Assembly: GCF_014195685.1 (NCBI RefSeq)
Contig: NZ_JACICF010000002.1
Location: 248,001 to 312,000 of the forward strand
Direction of reading: 5' to 3'
Length of the DNA: 64,000 bases
Origin: Sphingomicrobium lutaoense
Lineage (GTDB): Bacteria > Pseudomonadota > Alphaproteobacteria > Sphingomonadales > Sphingomonadaceae
In this document: in pieces, positions 27,155 to 39,585 of the stretch
How positions within the stretch are numbered: the first letter of the stretch is position 1
How the letters are laid out: each line of letters begins with the position of its first letter
Made by a program: the position numbers and the translations under genes
Notes under the pieces: generated by a model
The model's input: only the letters and a program-made list of their open reading frames with translations
What the model was told of the DNA's origin: nothing
Database searches by the model: none

Positions 27155-29500
27155 ATGAATCGCATTGCATATCGCTCGGTCCTTCTGGCCGGCATCGCGG
27201 GCACCGCCCTGCTCGCGCAACCCGCCTTCGCACAGGACAGTGTCCAAGAGGTGATCGAGGAGACCGATGCCGCCGAAGCCATGGCCCAGCAGGATGGCGA
27301 AATCGTCGTCACCGCTCGCCGCCGCGTCGAACGGCTCCAGGACGTGCCCATCTCGCTCACTGCCTACTCGGGCGACCAGCTCGAACGCGAAGGCGCGATC
27401 GACATCACCGACATCGCCGACACCACCCCCAACGTCACGCTTGAAGTGTCGCGCGGCACCAACTCGACGCTCACCGCCTTCATCCGCGGCGTGGGGCAGC
27501 AGGATCCGGTCGCCGGGTTCGAACAGGGGGTCGGCATCTATCTCGACGATGTCTATCTCAACCGCCCGCAGGGCGCGGTCCTCGACATTTACGATGTCGA
27601 ACGGATCGAGGTGCTACGCGGCCCGCAGGGCACGCTCTATGGTCGCAACACCATCGGCGGCGCAGTCAAATATGTCACGCGCCGCCTGCCTACCGACACC
27701 AGCTTCTCGGCCAAGGGGGTCGTGGGCACCTATGGCCAGACCGACCTCGTGGCCAAGGCTTCCACGCCGCTCGGTGACCTGGTGCGTGTCGGCGTGGGCG
27801 CGGCGCGCCTCCACCGCAACGGTTTTGGCGAGAACCTCACCACCGGCCAGGAAAATTACGATAAGGACATCTTCGCGGTCCGCGCCAGCCTCGAAGCCGG
27901 GGGCGGAGTGGACGAACCTTTCTTCCGCTTAAGCGGCGACTATACCGAGGACAATAGCAATCCGCGCGGTGGCCATCGCCTCATCCCGGGTCTCGCTTCG
28001 GGCGCGCCGGTGCTCGATAATGTCTTCGACACGCGCGGCGGGCTGGTCGATCCCGAACAGCAGGTGACCGCCAAGGGCGTCTCGGCCTATCTCGAATGGC
28101 CGCTCGGCGAAATGCTCACCTTCAAGTCGATCAGCGCCTGGCGCGCCGACGACAGCGCGACGCCGATCGACTTCGACACGCTTCCCGCGGTCGATCTCGA
28201 CGTCCCCGCGCTCTATGCCAACGAACAGTTCAGCCAGGAATTCCAGCTCGGCTTCTCGTCGAGCCGTCTGAACGGCGTGCTCGGCGCCTATTTCCTCGAC
28301 GCCGATGCCGAAACCGTGTTCGACGTGCGCCTCTTCACCCTGTTCAACGGCCTGACCGCGCTCACCCAGGGCGAGGTCGAAACCAACAGCTGGGCACTGT
28401 TCGGCGATTTCACCTACGACCTCACCGACCGGATCAGCGTCTCGCTCGGTGGCCGCTATACCAATGACCAGCGCAACAGCCGGGTGTTCCGCGAAACCTA
28501 TCTGGGCGGGGGCTCGCCGATCTTCGGCGGCGCCGGGATCGTCTTCGCCACCACTTCGGATTTCGAAGGCTCGCGCACCGACAAGGATTTCACTCCGCGC
28601 GCCTCGATCAGCTTCAAGCCCAATGACGATCACCATCTCTACGCCAGCTATGCCGAGGGCTTCAAAGGCGGCGGCTTCGATCCGCGCGGCCAGACCACGG
28701 CGACGCCCGATTTCAACAATGACGGATCGGTCACCCCCGACGAAGTCTATGATTTCCTCGCCTTCGATCCCGAAACGGTCAAAAGCTACGAGATCGGCTG
28801 GAAGGGCAGCCTCGGCGACCGGGTGAATGCCAGCCTTGCACTGTTCAACGCCGATTATGAGGATGTGCAGATCCCGGGCTCGGTCGGCGTCACCGATGTC
28901 AACGGCAACCAGAATTTCATCGGCATCACCACCAATGCCGCCAAGGCACGCATCCGCGGCCTCGAATTCGAAGGCGTTGCGCGCCTCCTTGGCACCGCAT
29001 CGCCCTCGCGGCTCGACTTCGGCTGGTCGCTCGGCCTGCTCGATGCCGAATATCTGCGCTATATCGACAATCGCGGCATCGACGTCTCGGACAGCCGCAA
29101 GGTCCAGAACACTCCCGAGGTCACGGCGTCGGGCTCGCTCACCTATGGCACCCCGATGGGTGGCGGCTATCTCACCGCCAACACCACCGTCAGCTATCGC
29201 GGCGACAGCCAGCAGTTCGAACTCGCCAGCCCGCTCGACCAGGAAGGCTTCGCGCTCGTCGATGCCGGCCTCACCTGGGAACTGCCGGGCGACCATTGGA
29301 CCATCGGCGCCTATGCGAAGAATCTGTTCGACAAGGAATATATCGTCGCGGGCTATAACTTCCTCGCGCAGGATCCTGACAGCGGGGAACTGGTGATGGT
29401 CGGCGGCCGTCCGGTGCCCACGCTCGGCACCGAAGGCACGCTGACGGCCTATTATGGCAATCCGCGCCAGCTGTTCCTGTCGGTGGGCTACCGCTTCTGA
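27155..29500 (+). CDS. TonB-dependent receptor
   Basis: A 781-residue outer-membrane receptor. ATG 27155 is preceded by GGGAGGA and starts a signal peptide ending LLAQPAFAQ. A TonB-box-like segment GEIVVTARRR comes next, then the plug with AYSGDQLEREGAIDITDIAD and IEVLRGPQGTLYGRNTIGGA. The barrel ends in the classical aromatic LFLSVGYRF. Sphingomonads use many such receptors for plant or aromatic compounds and siderophores. The adjoining TetR and MFS genes suggest a regulated uptake route for a small organic substrate. Confidence 0.93.
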   Translation: MNRIAYRSVLLAGIAGTALLAQPAFAQDSVQEVIEETDAAEAMAQQDGEIVVTARRRVERLQDVPISLTAYSGDQLEREGAIDITDIADTTPNVTLEVSRGTNSTLTAFIRGVGQQDPVAGFEQGVGIYLDDVYLNRPQGAVLDIYDVERIEVLRGPQGTLYGRNTIGGAVKYVTRRLPTDTSFSAKGVVGTYGQTDLVAKASTPLGDLVRVGVGAARLHRNGFGENLTTGQENYDKDIFAVRASLEAGGGVDEPFFRLSGDYTEDNSNPRGGHRLIPGLASGAPVLDNVFDTRGGLVDPEQQVTAKGVSAYLEWPLGEMLTFKSISAWRADDSATPIDFDTLPAVDLDVPALYANEQFSQEFQLGFSSSRLNGVLGAYFLDADAETVFDVRLFTLFNGLTALTQGEVETNSWALFGDFTYDLTDRISVSLGGRYTNDQRNSRVFRETYLGGGSPIFGGAGIVFATTSDFEGSRTDKDFTPRASISFKPNDDHHLYASYAEGFKGGGFDPRGQTTATPDFNNDGSVTPDEVYDFLAFDPETVKSYEIGWKGSLGDRVNASLALFNADYEDVQIPGSVGVTDVNGNQNFIGITTNAAKARIRGLEFEGVARLLGTASPSRLDFGWSLGLLDAEYLRYIDNRGIDVSDSRKVQNTPEVTASGSLTYGTPMGGGYLTANTTVSYRGDSQQFELASPLDQEGFALVDAGLTWELPGDHWTIGAYAKNLFDKEYIVAGYNFLAQDPDSGELVMVGGRPVPTLGTEGTLTAYYGNPRQLFLSVGYRF

Positions 29501-29506
29501 GCCGAA

Positions 29507-29550
29507 GGGCGGCGGCACCTTCCTCAAAATGGGATGGCCAGCCGCCGCCC
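29507..29550 (+). other. Long-loop inverted repeat between receptor and MFS genes
   Basis: GGGCGGCGGC pairs perfectly with GCCGCCGCCC across 24 bases. No T-run follows, so it is not a standard intrinsic terminator; it could stabilise the upstream mRNA end. Confidence 0.4.
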
Positions 29551-29572
29551 CGCCCGCTAGCAGGGGCGCCAT

Positions 29573-30883
29573 ATGAAGAGCGGGACCGACATGGATGCAG
29601 CGCAGCCGGCCAAGGGTGCGATCGGCGGGCGGGGCGTGATGATGCTGATGCTCGTTATCGCCTATACGCTCAACTTCATCGACCGGCAGATCATCGGCAT
29701 CCTCGCCGAACCGATCAAGGAAGACCTGGGCCTCAGCGACGGTCAGCTCGGCTGGATGGGCGGCCTCGCCTTCGCGCTTTTCTACACCGCGCTCGCAATT
29801 CCCTTGGCGATGCTCGCCGACCGCAAGAACCGCAGCTGGATCATCGCCATCGGCCTCACCTTGTGGAGCGGCGCGACCGCGATCTGCGGCCTTGCGCAGA
29901 ATTTCTGGCAACTCTTCCTCGCCCGCATGAGCGTCGGGGTCGGCGAAGCCGCGGGCGTTGCACCTGCCTATTCGCTCATCTCCGATCTCTTCCCGCCCGA
30001 ACGGCGCGCGCGGGCGCTGGCGATCTTCTCGCTCGGCATTCCCATCGGTTCGGCGCTCGGCGTCCTGTTCGGCGGGCTGATCGCCGCCGAGGTCGACTGG
30101 CGCGCCGCCTTCATCGTGATCGGCCTCGTCGGCATCGGCTTCGCCCCCATCTTCAAATATTATGTCCGCGATCCCGGCCATGGCCGCCATGAAGACGGTC
30201 CGCGCGGCCAGGCGCCGCGCTTCATGACGGTCTTCCGCCTGATCGCCTCCAAACCCAGCTTCTGGTTTCTCTCCTTCGGCGCGGGCATGTCCTCGATGGC
30301 GGGCTATGGCTTCGCCTTCTGGATCCCCAGCTTCCTTGCCCGCAGCTTCGACCTGTCGCTGGTCGACCGCAGCTGGATCATGGCGGGTATTGCCTTTTTC
30401 GGCGGCGCGGCGGGAATCTGGTTCGGCGGCGTGCTCGGCGACAAGCTCGGCTCGGCGCGCGCGGGCGGCTATGCCAAGCTGTGTGCTATCGCCTTCGCGA
30501 TCACCCTGCCCACCTATCTTCTCGCTTTCTCTTCCGAGATCCTGTGGCTGAGCTTCATCCTCTTCCTCATTCCCTCGGCGCTCGCGCTGATGTGGCTGGG
30601 GCCGGTGGTCACCGCGATCACCAAGCTGGTCCCGCCCGAAATGCGCGCCACCGCTTCGGCGCTCTTCCTGTTCATCAACAATCTCATCGGCCTCGGTCTC
30701 GGTTCGCCGATGATCGGGGAGATTTCGGACGCGCTCACGCCGCTCTACGGCGACGAGGCGCTGCGCTATTCGGCGATGCTCACCACCATGGTCTATGCCG
30801 GCGCGGCGATCCTCATGCTGCTCGCCGCTCGCCGTCTCGACCGCGACGTGGTGCAGCCCGCACCCGCTCCGCAGCCCGCCTGA
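29573..30883 (+). CDS. MFS transporter, spinster-like
   Basis: A 436-residue major facilitator with twelve predicted helices. Helix 1 contains YTLNFIDRQIIGILAEPIK, the loop 2-3 signature reads MLADRKNR, and VGVGEAAGVAPAYSLISDLF follows in helix 4-5. This spinster-like subgroup is common beside TonB receptors in sphingomonads. It would move the receptor's substrate across the inner membrane, which is inference. GCTAGC stands eleven bases before the ATG; no Shine-Dalgarno is clear. An in-frame ATG at 29591 is an alternative start. Confidence 0.88.
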   Translation: MKSGTDMDAAQPAKGAIGGRGVMMLMLVIAYTLNFIDRQIIGILAEPIKEDLGLSDGQLGWMGGLAFALFYTALAIPLAMLADRKNRSWIIAIGLTLWSGATAICGLAQNFWQLFLARMSVGVGEAAGVAPAYSLISDLFPPERRARALAIFSLGIPIGSALGVLFGGLIAAEVDWRAAFIVIGLVGIGFAPIFKYYVRDPGHGRHEDGPRGQAPRFMTVFRLIASKPSFWFLSFGAGMSSMAGYGFAFWIPSFLARSFDLSLVDRSWIMAGIAFFGGAAGIWFGGVLGDKLGSARAGGYAKLCAIAFAITLPTYLLAFSSEILWLSFILFLIPSALALMWLGPVVTAITKLVPPEMRATASALFLFINNLIGLGLGSPMIGEISDALTPLYGDEALRYSAMLTTMVYAGAAILMLLAARRLDRDVVQPAPAPQPA

Positions 30884-31123
30884 TCGCGAAAGGTTCCGGG
30901 GCAACTTCCTCCGTTTCGGACCTATCGGCCCTGCCTGACCCTGCGTAAAGCGCGACAAGCGGCCAGCATGGAACCGCTTCGCCTTCGGATCGGCCCCGGC
31001 ATGCCCCATTCCACCAAAGCACTCGCCGCAAAAGTCGCCCCGCCTAAGGCTCTTTTCCCTAGCCCTTGGCGAGGCGCGCGTTATAGTGCCTCCAACTTCA
31101 TTTTCACGGGGGCATGAAACGCA
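30884..31123. other. Intergenic region before dnaN
   Basis: About 240 bases without a convincing gene. TATAGT at 31082-31087, about 36 bases before the dnaN ATG, is a plausible -10, with only a weak -35. I see no dnaA-box cluster or tRNA. Confidence 0.4.
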
Positions 31124-32227
31124 ATGAAAGCGACCATTGAACGGGCGGTTCTTCTCAAAAGCCTAGGCCATGTCCAATCGGTGGTTGAACGGCGCAATAC
31201 CATTCCCATCCTCTCGAACGTGCTTCTCGAGGCCAGCGAGGAAGGCTCGCTCCGCTTGATGGCGACCGACCTTGATCTGCAGGTCGACGAAAGCGTTTCG
31301 GCAGAGGTCAGCCAGGCCGGTGCCACCACCGTGCCCGCGCACACTTTCTTCGACATCGTCCGTAAGCTTCCCGAGGGCAGCCAGGTGGAATTGAGCGCCG
31401 CCGACGGCAAGATGCAGGTCAATGCGGGCCGCGCGCGCTTCAACCTCCAGACCCTCCCGCGCGACGATTTCCCGGTGATCGCCGAAGGCGACCTGCCGAC
31501 CCGTTTCGAACTGCCCGCGGCGACGCTGCGCCAGATCATCGACAAGACGCGTTTCGCGATCTCGAACGAGGAAACCCGCTATTATCTGATGGGCATCTTC
31601 CTCCATGTCGCCGACGACAAGCTCAAGGCCGCGGCCACCGACGGTCACCGCCTCGCGCGCGTCACGGTCGAAAAGCCCGAGGGCGCCGACGGCATGCCCG
31701 ACATCATCATTCCCAAAAAATGCGTTGGCGAATTGCGCAAGCTGCTCGACGAGGTCGAGGGCACGGTCGAGGTCTCGCTGTCGGGCTCGAAGGTCCGCTT
31801 CGGACTCGGCGCGGCGGTGCTCACTTCCAAGCTCATCGACGGGACCTTCCCCGACTATAACCGCGTCATCCCGACCGCCAATGACAAGCTGCTGCGGATC
31901 GACCCCAAGAGCTTCATGGCAGGCGTCGATCGCGTCGCCACCATCGCCAGCGAAAAGACCCGTGCGGTCAAGATGGCGGTCGACAGCGACAAGGTCACTC
32001 TCTCGGTGACCAGCCCCGAAAATGGCGTCGCGGTCGAGGAAGTCCCCGCCAGCTACGGCTCGGACGGGCTAGAGATCGGATTCAACGCCCGCTATCTCAT
32101 GGACATTCTCCATGAAATCGAAGGCGATACGGTCGAGGTGCATCTTGCCGACGCCGCCGCGCCCACGCTGCTGCGCGAAAGCGACGACAGCCCGGCGCTC
32201 TACGTGCTGATGCCGATGCGCGTCTGA
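31124..32227 (+). CDS. dnaN: DNA polymerase III beta clamp
   Basis: A 367-residue sliding clamp that encircles DNA and tethers polymerase III and repair factors. It begins [20 protein letters not shown] and has the three repeated clamp domains, with [14 protein letters not shown] in the first, DGHRLARV in the second and the C-terminal YVLMPMRV groove strand. It is followed by a strong terminator and then recF. dnaA is not adjacent. Confidence 0.97.
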   Translation: MKATIERAVLLKSLGHVQSVVERRNTIPILSNVLLEASEEGSLRLMATDLDLQVDESVSAEVSQAGATTVPAHTFFDIVRKLPEGSQVELSAADGKMQVNAGRARFNLQTLPRDDFPVIAEGDLPTRFELPAATLRQIIDKTRFAISNEETRYYLMGIFLHVADDKLKAAATDGHRLARVTVEKPEGADGMPDIIIPKKCVGELRKLLDEVEGTVEVSLSGSKVRFGLGAAVLTSKLIDGTFPDYNRVIPTANDKLLRIDPKSFMAGVDRVATIASEKTRAVKMAVDSDKVTLSVTSPENGVAVEEVPASYGSDGLEIGFNARYLMDILHEIEGDTVEVHLADAAAPTLLRESDDSPALYVLMPMRV

Positions 32228-32255
32228 TCGGACGCGCTTCGCTCACTCGCTTGAC

Positions 32256-32281
32256 GGGGCGGCGCGTGCCGCCCCCATTTT
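32256..32281 (+). terminator. Intrinsic terminator after dnaN
   Basis: GGGGCGGC-GCGT-GCCGCCCC forms a perfect eight-pair stem with a four-base loop, followed by CCATTTT. It lies 29 bases after the dnaN stop and 40 bases before recF, so the two are probably not one simple transcript. Confidence 0.75.
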
Positions 32282-32321
32282 GCATCCCCCCGGGGCGGAA
32301 AACTGTGGCAAGAGGCGGGGC

Positions 32322-33377
32322 ATGATCAGCCGCCTCGCCCTTACTGATTTCCGCAATCATGAAGATACGGCGATCGCGCCGGGCGCGGGCTTCGTCATGC
32401 TCTCGGGCAACAATGGCGCGGGCAAGACCAACATGCTCGAAGCCGTCTCGCTTTTCTCGCCGGGCCGGGGAATGCGCCGCGCTCCGCTCCGCGAGATGGC
32501 GCGGCAGGGCGGGCCCGGCAATTTCTCGATCGCCGCTTCGCTCGGCGACGGAGTGACGCTCGGTACCGGCACGCTCCCCGCCACCCCCGACCGGAGGCAA
32601 TTGCGCATCAACGGCGCCGCCGCGCCGGTCTCGCAGCTGGGCGAATGGCTCTCGGTGCTCTGGCTCACTCCCGCGATGGACCGGCTGTTCACCGACAGCG
32701 CAGGGGGGCGCCGCCGCTTCCTCGACCGGCTGGTGCTCGCGCTCGAACCTTCGCACGCCCGCCACGCCAGCCGCTACGAAGCCGCGATGCGCGCGCGCAA
32801 CAAGCTGCTGGCCGAACCGCAAGCCCCCGACCCTCAATGGCTCGCCGCGCTCGAAGCGGGGATGGCCGAACATGGCGAAGCGCTCGCCGAAGCGCGCGCC
32901 CACAGCGTCGCCCAACTCAACGAAGCGATCGCGGCGATGCCCGAAGGCGATTTTCCCCGCGCATCGCTGGCGCTCGATGGCTGGTCGGGCGGCGACCTTG
33001 CACGCGCACTCCAGGAGGGCAGGGGACGCGATGCCCGGGCGGGCCGCGCGCTCGCCGGCCCCCACCGGCAGGACCTTCTCGTCACCCATATCGCCAAGCA
33101 GCAGCCCGCCGCGCTGGGCTCGACCGGCGAACAGAAAGCGCTGCTCCTTGGCCTCGTCCTCGCCCATGCCGACGTGGTGGCCGAGCGGCGCGGTTCTCCA
33201 CCCATCCTCCTTCTCGACGAAGTCGCTGCGCATCTCGATCCCGGCCGCCGCGCGGCGCTCTATGCGCGGCTCGAAGGCCGGGGCCAGACCTGGATGACCG
33301 CCACCGAAGGCGCGCTGTTCGAAGGCCTGTCCGGCAGCCACTACCGGCTCGACGGCGGAACGGTCGTCACGAATTAA
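32322..33377 (+). CDS. recF: DNA replication and repair protein RecF
   Basis: A 351-residue RecF, an SMC-like ATPase loading RecA at gaps. Walker A is GNNGAGKTN (about residue 30), the signature-like segment is [20 protein letters not shown], and Walker B is [13 protein letters not shown] chose ATG 32322 ([14 protein letters not shown]) because the family begins there, not at an upstream in-frame ATG at 32280 that overlaps the terminator T-run. The dnaN-recF order is conserved in bacteria. Confidence 0.94.
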   Translation: MISRLALTDFRNHEDTAIAPGAGFVMLSGNNGAGKTNMLEAVSLFSPGRGMRRAPLREMARQGGPGNFSIAASLGDGVTLGTGTLPATPDRRQLRINGAAAPVSQLGEWLSVLWLTPAMDRLFTDSAGGRRRFLDRLVLALEPSHARHASRYEAAMRARNKLLAEPQAPDPQWLAALEAGMAEHGEALAEARAHSVAQLNEAIAAMPEGDFPRASLALDGWSGGDLARALQEGRGRDARAGRALAGPHRQDLLVTHIAKQQPAALGSTGEQKALLLGLVLAHADVVAERRGSPPILLLDEVAAHLDPGRRAALYARLEGRGQTWMTATEGALFEGLSGSHYRLDGGTVVTN

Positions 33378-33442
33378 CTGGCCATTCATCGCCGGATCGC
33401 TATATCGGCGACCAACAATGGCGCGCCGACCAGCGGCGTGAT

Positions 33443-33459
33443 GCCCCTTCAGACGGGGC
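33443..33459 (+). other. Small hairpin in the helicase leader
   Basis: GCCCC and GGGGC pair around a seven-base loop in the 190-base leader before the DEAD-box helicase gene. Its GGGGC arm could also pair with the C-run downstream, so it may take part in alternative folding. Confidence 0.35.
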
Positions 33460-33498
33460 GGCCCTGCGCGCCTCCGCCTTCACGGCTCTCCTATCACG

Positions 33499-33522
33499 CG
33501 GGGTGCTAAATTCCCCCGTTTT
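33499..33522 (+). terminator. First candidate attenuator in the helicase leader
   Basis: CGGGG pairs with CCCCG across ten bases, and TTTTC follows directly. The stem is short, but the arrangement is that of an intrinsic terminator. Confidence 0.4.
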
Positions 33523-33525
33523 CAT

Positions 33526-33556
33526 GCGACGTCCCTCATCCGGGGCGGCGCTTTTT
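33526..33556 (+). terminator. Second candidate attenuator abutting the helicase RBS
   Basis: GCGACGTCCC and GGGGCGGCGC form a ten-pair stem with one A-G mismatch and one G-T pair around TCATCC, followed at once by TTTTT. The ribosome-binding site CAGGAT starts at the next base, and the helicase ATG is ten bases beyond the T-run. Confidence 0.65.
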
Positions 33557-33566
33557 CAGGATATTT

Positions 33567-34871
33567 ATGACTTTCCAATCTCTCGGGCTCTCCAGCCCCA
33601 TTCTCGCTGCGCTCGATGCGCAGGGATATAACAAGCCCACGCCCATCCAGGCGCAGGCCATTCCGCCCGTGCTCGCGGGCAAGGATCTCGTCGGCATCGC
33701 GCAGACGGGTACCGGCAAGACCGCGGCCTTCGTGCTGCCCACCATGCAGCGCCTTACCGAGGCGGCTCCCGGCCGCCCCGTGCCGGGCCGTGCCCGCATG
33801 CTCGTGCTTGCCCCGACCCGCGAACTGGCCGCCCAGATCGCGACCAGTGCGCGCAACTATGCGGCGGGCCAGCATGTCCGCGTCGGCGTGGTGTTCGGCG
33901 GCGTTCCGGTGCCGCGCTCGATCCGCGAAGTGAGCCGCGGGCTCGACATTCTCGTCGCCACCCCGGGCCGCCTGCTCGACCTCGTCGACCAGCGCGCGCT
34001 TGACCTGTCGGCGCTCGAGATCCTCGTGCTCGACGAAGCCGACCAGATGCTTGACCTGGGCTTCATCCACGACCTCAAGCGGATCGTGAAGATCATCCCC
34101 GAAAAGCGGCAGACCCTGTTCTTCTCGGCGACCATGCCCAAGCAGATCCGCCAGCTCGCCGATCGCTTCTGCCATCACCCGGTCGAAGTGAAGGTGACGC
34201 CCGTCGGCACCACCGCCGAGCGCGTCCGCCAGGCTGTGACCTTCGTCAACCAGCGCGAAAAGCAGGCGCTTCTCAATCTCTTCTTCCAGACCGAGACGAT
34301 CGACCGCTCGCTCGTTTTCTCGCGCACCAAGCATGGCGCCGACCGCATCGTGCGCCGTCTTGGCAAGATCGGCATCGAGGCCGCGGCAATCCATGGCAAC
34401 AAGAGCCAGCCGCAGCGCGAAAAGGCGCTCGCCGCCTTCCGCGAAGGCAGCATCCGCATCCTCGTGGCGACCGACATCGCGGCGCGCGGGATCGACATTC
34501 CGGGCGTGAGCCATGTCGTCAATTTCGACCTGCCCAATGTCGCCGACCAATATGTCCACCGCATCGGGCGCACCGCGCGCGCAGGCGCCGAAGGCATTGC
34601 CTACAGCTTCTGCGACGATGAGGAGCGCCCCTATCTGCGCGGCATCGAGAAGCTCATCCGCCAGCGCATCGGCGATGTGCCGCTGCCCGAAAATTTCAAC
34701 GAAGCCGTCGCTGCGGTCGAGGATGCGGGCGAGGACCGCGGCCCGCGCCGTTCGCGTCGTCCGCGCCATCCGATCAAGCCCAAGGGCCAGCATGGCAAGC
34801 CCGCTAATGGCGCGAAGAAGCGCCGTCCGCGCCCCCAGCGCAAGGGTCAGCGCCGCCCCGCGAGCGCCTGA
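33567..34871 (+). CDS. rhlE: DEAD-box RNA helicase, RhlE type
   Basis: A 434-residue ATP-dependent RNA helicase. The motifs are complete: Q motif GYNKPTPIQAQAIP, motif I AQTGTGKTAAF, Ia PTRELAAQI, II LDEADQMLDLGF, III FSATMP, V VATDIAARGIDIPGVSH and VI HRIGRTARAG. A basic Arg/Lys/Gly-rich tail (about 385-434) fits RNA binding. RhlE proteins act in ribosome assembly and RNA decay and are often cold-regulated. The leader carries possible attenuators directly before the ribosome-binding site. Confidence 0.92.
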   Translation: MTFQSLGLSSPILAALDAQGYNKPTPIQAQAIPPVLAGKDLVGIAQTGTGKTAAFVLPTMQRLTEAAPGRPVPGRARMLVLAPTRELAAQIATSARNYAAGQHVRVGVVFGGVPVPRSIREVSRGLDILVATPGRLLDLVDQRALDLSALEILVLDEADQMLDLGFIHDLKRIVKIIPEKRQTLFFSATMPKQIRQLADRFCHHPVEVKVTPVGTTAERVRQAVTFVNQREKQALLNLFFQTETIDRSLVFSRTKHGADRIVRRLGKIGIEAAAIHGNKSQPQREKALAAFREGSIRILVATDIAARGIDIPGVSHVVNFDLPNVADQYVHRIGRTARAGAEGIAYSFCDDEERPYLRGIEKLIRQRIGDVPLPENFNEAVAAVEDAGEDRGPRRSRRPRHPIKPKGQHGKPANGAKKRRPRPQRKGQRRPASA

Positions 34872-34880
34872 CGCAAGGGA

Positions 34881-36128
34881 TCAGGCCGGGATGTCGAAGG
34901 CTCTTCGATAGGCCCGGCCGAGCCGCTGCTTCTCCATCTCGTCGGCCATCGCCGCGCGGCTGCGCTCGAGGCAATGCTCGGCCATCTCGAGCAGCCATTT
35001 GCGCGCGCCCGGACAACGCCGGGCGAGCGAGCCGAGCAACTTCTGCACCTGCATCCCGACTTCGACCACACCTGCACCGTCGCGCGCGATGGGCAGGACA
35101 AGATCCTCGACCATTTCCTGAAGCGAAAGCGGCATATCGACCAGCCCCGGCAGCGGCGGCGACGGCGGCCGTTCGGGATCGATGAAATGGTCGAGCACCC
35201 GCTGCCCCGCCACCAGCGAGGCGATCGCGGTCCCGGGATCGTTGACCGCGGGCGACAGCGCCCGGCTCGCCACTTCGGCCAGCACCACCATCCCGAACCG
35301 CGGATCCTGGTCGAAATCGCGTGACCGCGCGATGCTGAAGGCGTCGCAGACCATTTCGTCGGTGAGCCCCTCGACAGGCGCATCGGCCCAGGCCACCGGC
35401 AGGCCGGGATCGACGAAATGTCCTGCCGCGCTGACGAGGTGCAACTGTGCACCCTCGTCCCGGACAAGGCTGCTCAGCTTGCCGCGATCGACATGCGCGA
35501 CATAGCCCGTGCGGTCGCAGGAAAAGCTCTGCGCCGCCGCCTCGGGCGCATGGGTCTCGACCCGCCCCGCGAACAGCGTCGGCCCGGGATAGGCGTCGAG
35601 CGCGGCGATCGCCTGCCGCTCGACCCGCTTGATCGTGTCCCCGACCCGCCCGAAGGTCGACAGTTGCGCGATCCAGCGCAACAGCGTGATCGAGATCCAC
35701 ACGATCACCCCGATCGTCCCGATGAACAGCACGACGCGCCCCTGCGGCCCGTACAGCTGGCTCGACAGCGCCACCAGCCCGACGATCGCGAACAGGAAAC
35801 CGCCGAGGAAGGTCGAGATGGCGTTCTGCGCCGCCGCGTCCTCGATCAGCAGTTCGGTCGCGCGCGGAGAGCCCATCTGCGCCGCGCCTGAAAAGGCCGC
35901 CACCATCGCGGTCAACGAGAAGGTCGTCACCGCCAGCATCGAGGATGCGAGGATGGTGAGGATGTCATCGACCGCATCGGCGCCCATGGTGACGCTGAAT
36001 TCATAGGGAATGATCGGCGCGAGCCACGCCGCGGCGAGCGCGATCAGCACCGATCCCGCGCTGATTGCAGCCGCGCGAAACCAGATCCGCCGCACCAATT
36101 GTTGGATGAACCAGCGCCACCGCGGCAC
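34881..36128 (-). CDS. DUF2254 membrane protein
   Basis: A 415-residue DUF2254 protein with four N-terminal transmembrane segments (about 18-38, 55-82, 104-123 and 130-153) and a soluble C-terminal half with DPRFGMVVLAEVASRALSPA and DPGTAIASLV. The function of the family is unknown. I start it at GTG 36128 (VPRWRWFIQQLVRRIW) because GGAGAGGAG lies six bases upstream and the family begins near WRW. A longer reading from ATG 36272 would add 48 low-complexity residues. It is convergent with the helicase gene and divergent from gyrB. Confidence 0.82.
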   Translation of the reverse strand: MPRWRWFIQQLVRRIWFRAAAISAGSVLIALAAAWLAPIIPYEFSVTMGADAVDDILTILASSMLAVTTFSLTAMVAAFSGAAQMGSPRATELLIEDAAAQNAISTFLGGFLFAIVGLVALSSQLYGPQGRVVLFIGTIGVIVWISITLLRWIAQLSTFGRVGDTIKRVERQAIAALDAYPGPTLFAGRVETHAPEAAAQSFSCDRTGYVAHVDRGKLSSLVRDEGAQLHLVSAAGHFVDPGLPVAWADAPVEGLTDEMVCDAFSIARSRDFDQDPRFGMVVLAEVASRALSPAVNDPGTAIASLVAGQRVLDHFIDPERPPSPPLPGLVDMPLSLQEMVEDLVLPIARDGAGVVEVGMQVQKLLGSLARRCPGARKWLLEMAEHCLERSRAAMADEMEKQRLGRAYRRAFDIPA

Positions 36129-38813
<2,685 letters not shown>

Positions 38814-38823
38814 TCCGGGCGAG

Positions 38824-39585
38824 ATGACTCTCACCGTCGCTTCCTTCAACATCCGCAAGGCGATCGGGACCGATCGCAAGCGGCGCCCCGAACGGGTGCT
38901 GTCGGTGCTCGAGGAAATCGGTGCCGACATCATCGCGCTGCAGGAAGCCGACAAAAGAGTGGGAACGCGCGGCGCGGCGGTGCCGCACGAACTGATCGAC
39001 GACCATGGCCATTGGCAGCCGGTGGATTTCGACGTCTCGCACGGCAAGCTGCTCGACATCCTGCCCGACCATCCGGTGACCGCGCCGATGATGGGGCGGC
39101 TCAACACCCGCAATCTCGGCTGGCACGGCAATGCCATCCTCGTCCGCAAGGGCACGCGCATTCTCGATGCCGAGGCGCTCGACCTGCCCACGCTCGAACC
39201 GCGCGGCGCGGTGATGGTCGAACTGGAAGTCGATAGCGGCCCGGTGCGCATCATCGGGATGCATCTCGATCTCTCGGGCCTCTATCGCAAGAAACAGGTC
39301 GATCGCATCGTCGCCCATATCGAGGCGCGCCATGCGCACATGCCCACCATCGTGATGGGCGACAGCAACGACTGGCGTCCCGACCCGCCCTGCTTCTCGG
39401 CTTTCTCGGGGCGCTTCCGCCTCGCCGACTGCGGGCCGAGCTTCCACAGCCGCAAGCCGATGGCCGCGCTCGACCGCATCATCGTCGACAAGGCATTCGA
39501 GATCGAACGATCGGGGGTCCACCGCAGCGCGGCGGCACGCAAGGCCTCGGACCATCTGCCCGTCTGGGCGCGGCTCAAGCGCTAG
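38824..39585 (+). CDS. Endonuclease/exonuclease/phosphatase family protein
   Basis: A 253-residue EEP-fold metal-dependent hydrolase. Family motifs are LTVASFNIRKA, IIALQEADKR, IGMHLDLSG, VMGDSNDW and the C-terminal ASDHLPVWA, carrying the Asn, Glu, Asp and His active-site residues. The substrate could be a phosphodiester in nucleic acid or lipid. It starts ten bases after gyrB and shares a CTAG stop overlap with rpoN. Confidence 0.85.
   Translation: MTLTVASFNIRKAIGTDRKRRPERVLSVLEEIGADIIALQEADKRVGTRGAAVPHELIDDHGHWQPVDFDVSHGKLLDILPDHPVTAPMMGRLNTRNLGWHGNAILVRKGTRILDAEALDLPTLEPRGAVMVELEVDSGPVRIIGMHLDLSGLYRKKQVDRIVAHIEARHAHMPTIVMGDSNDWRPDPPCFSAFSGRFRLADCGPSFHSRKPMAALDRIIVDKAFEIERSGVHRSAAARKASDHLPVWARLKR

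Noticed and set aside
27929-31009. Very long minus-strand frame (about 1000 codons) opposite the receptor and MFS genes
   Set aside because: It mirrors two well-supported genes and reads as low-complexity charged sequence.
30884-31123. Replication origin next to dnaN
   Set aside because: No cluster of DnaA boxes or AT-rich unwinding region, and dnaA is not adjacent.
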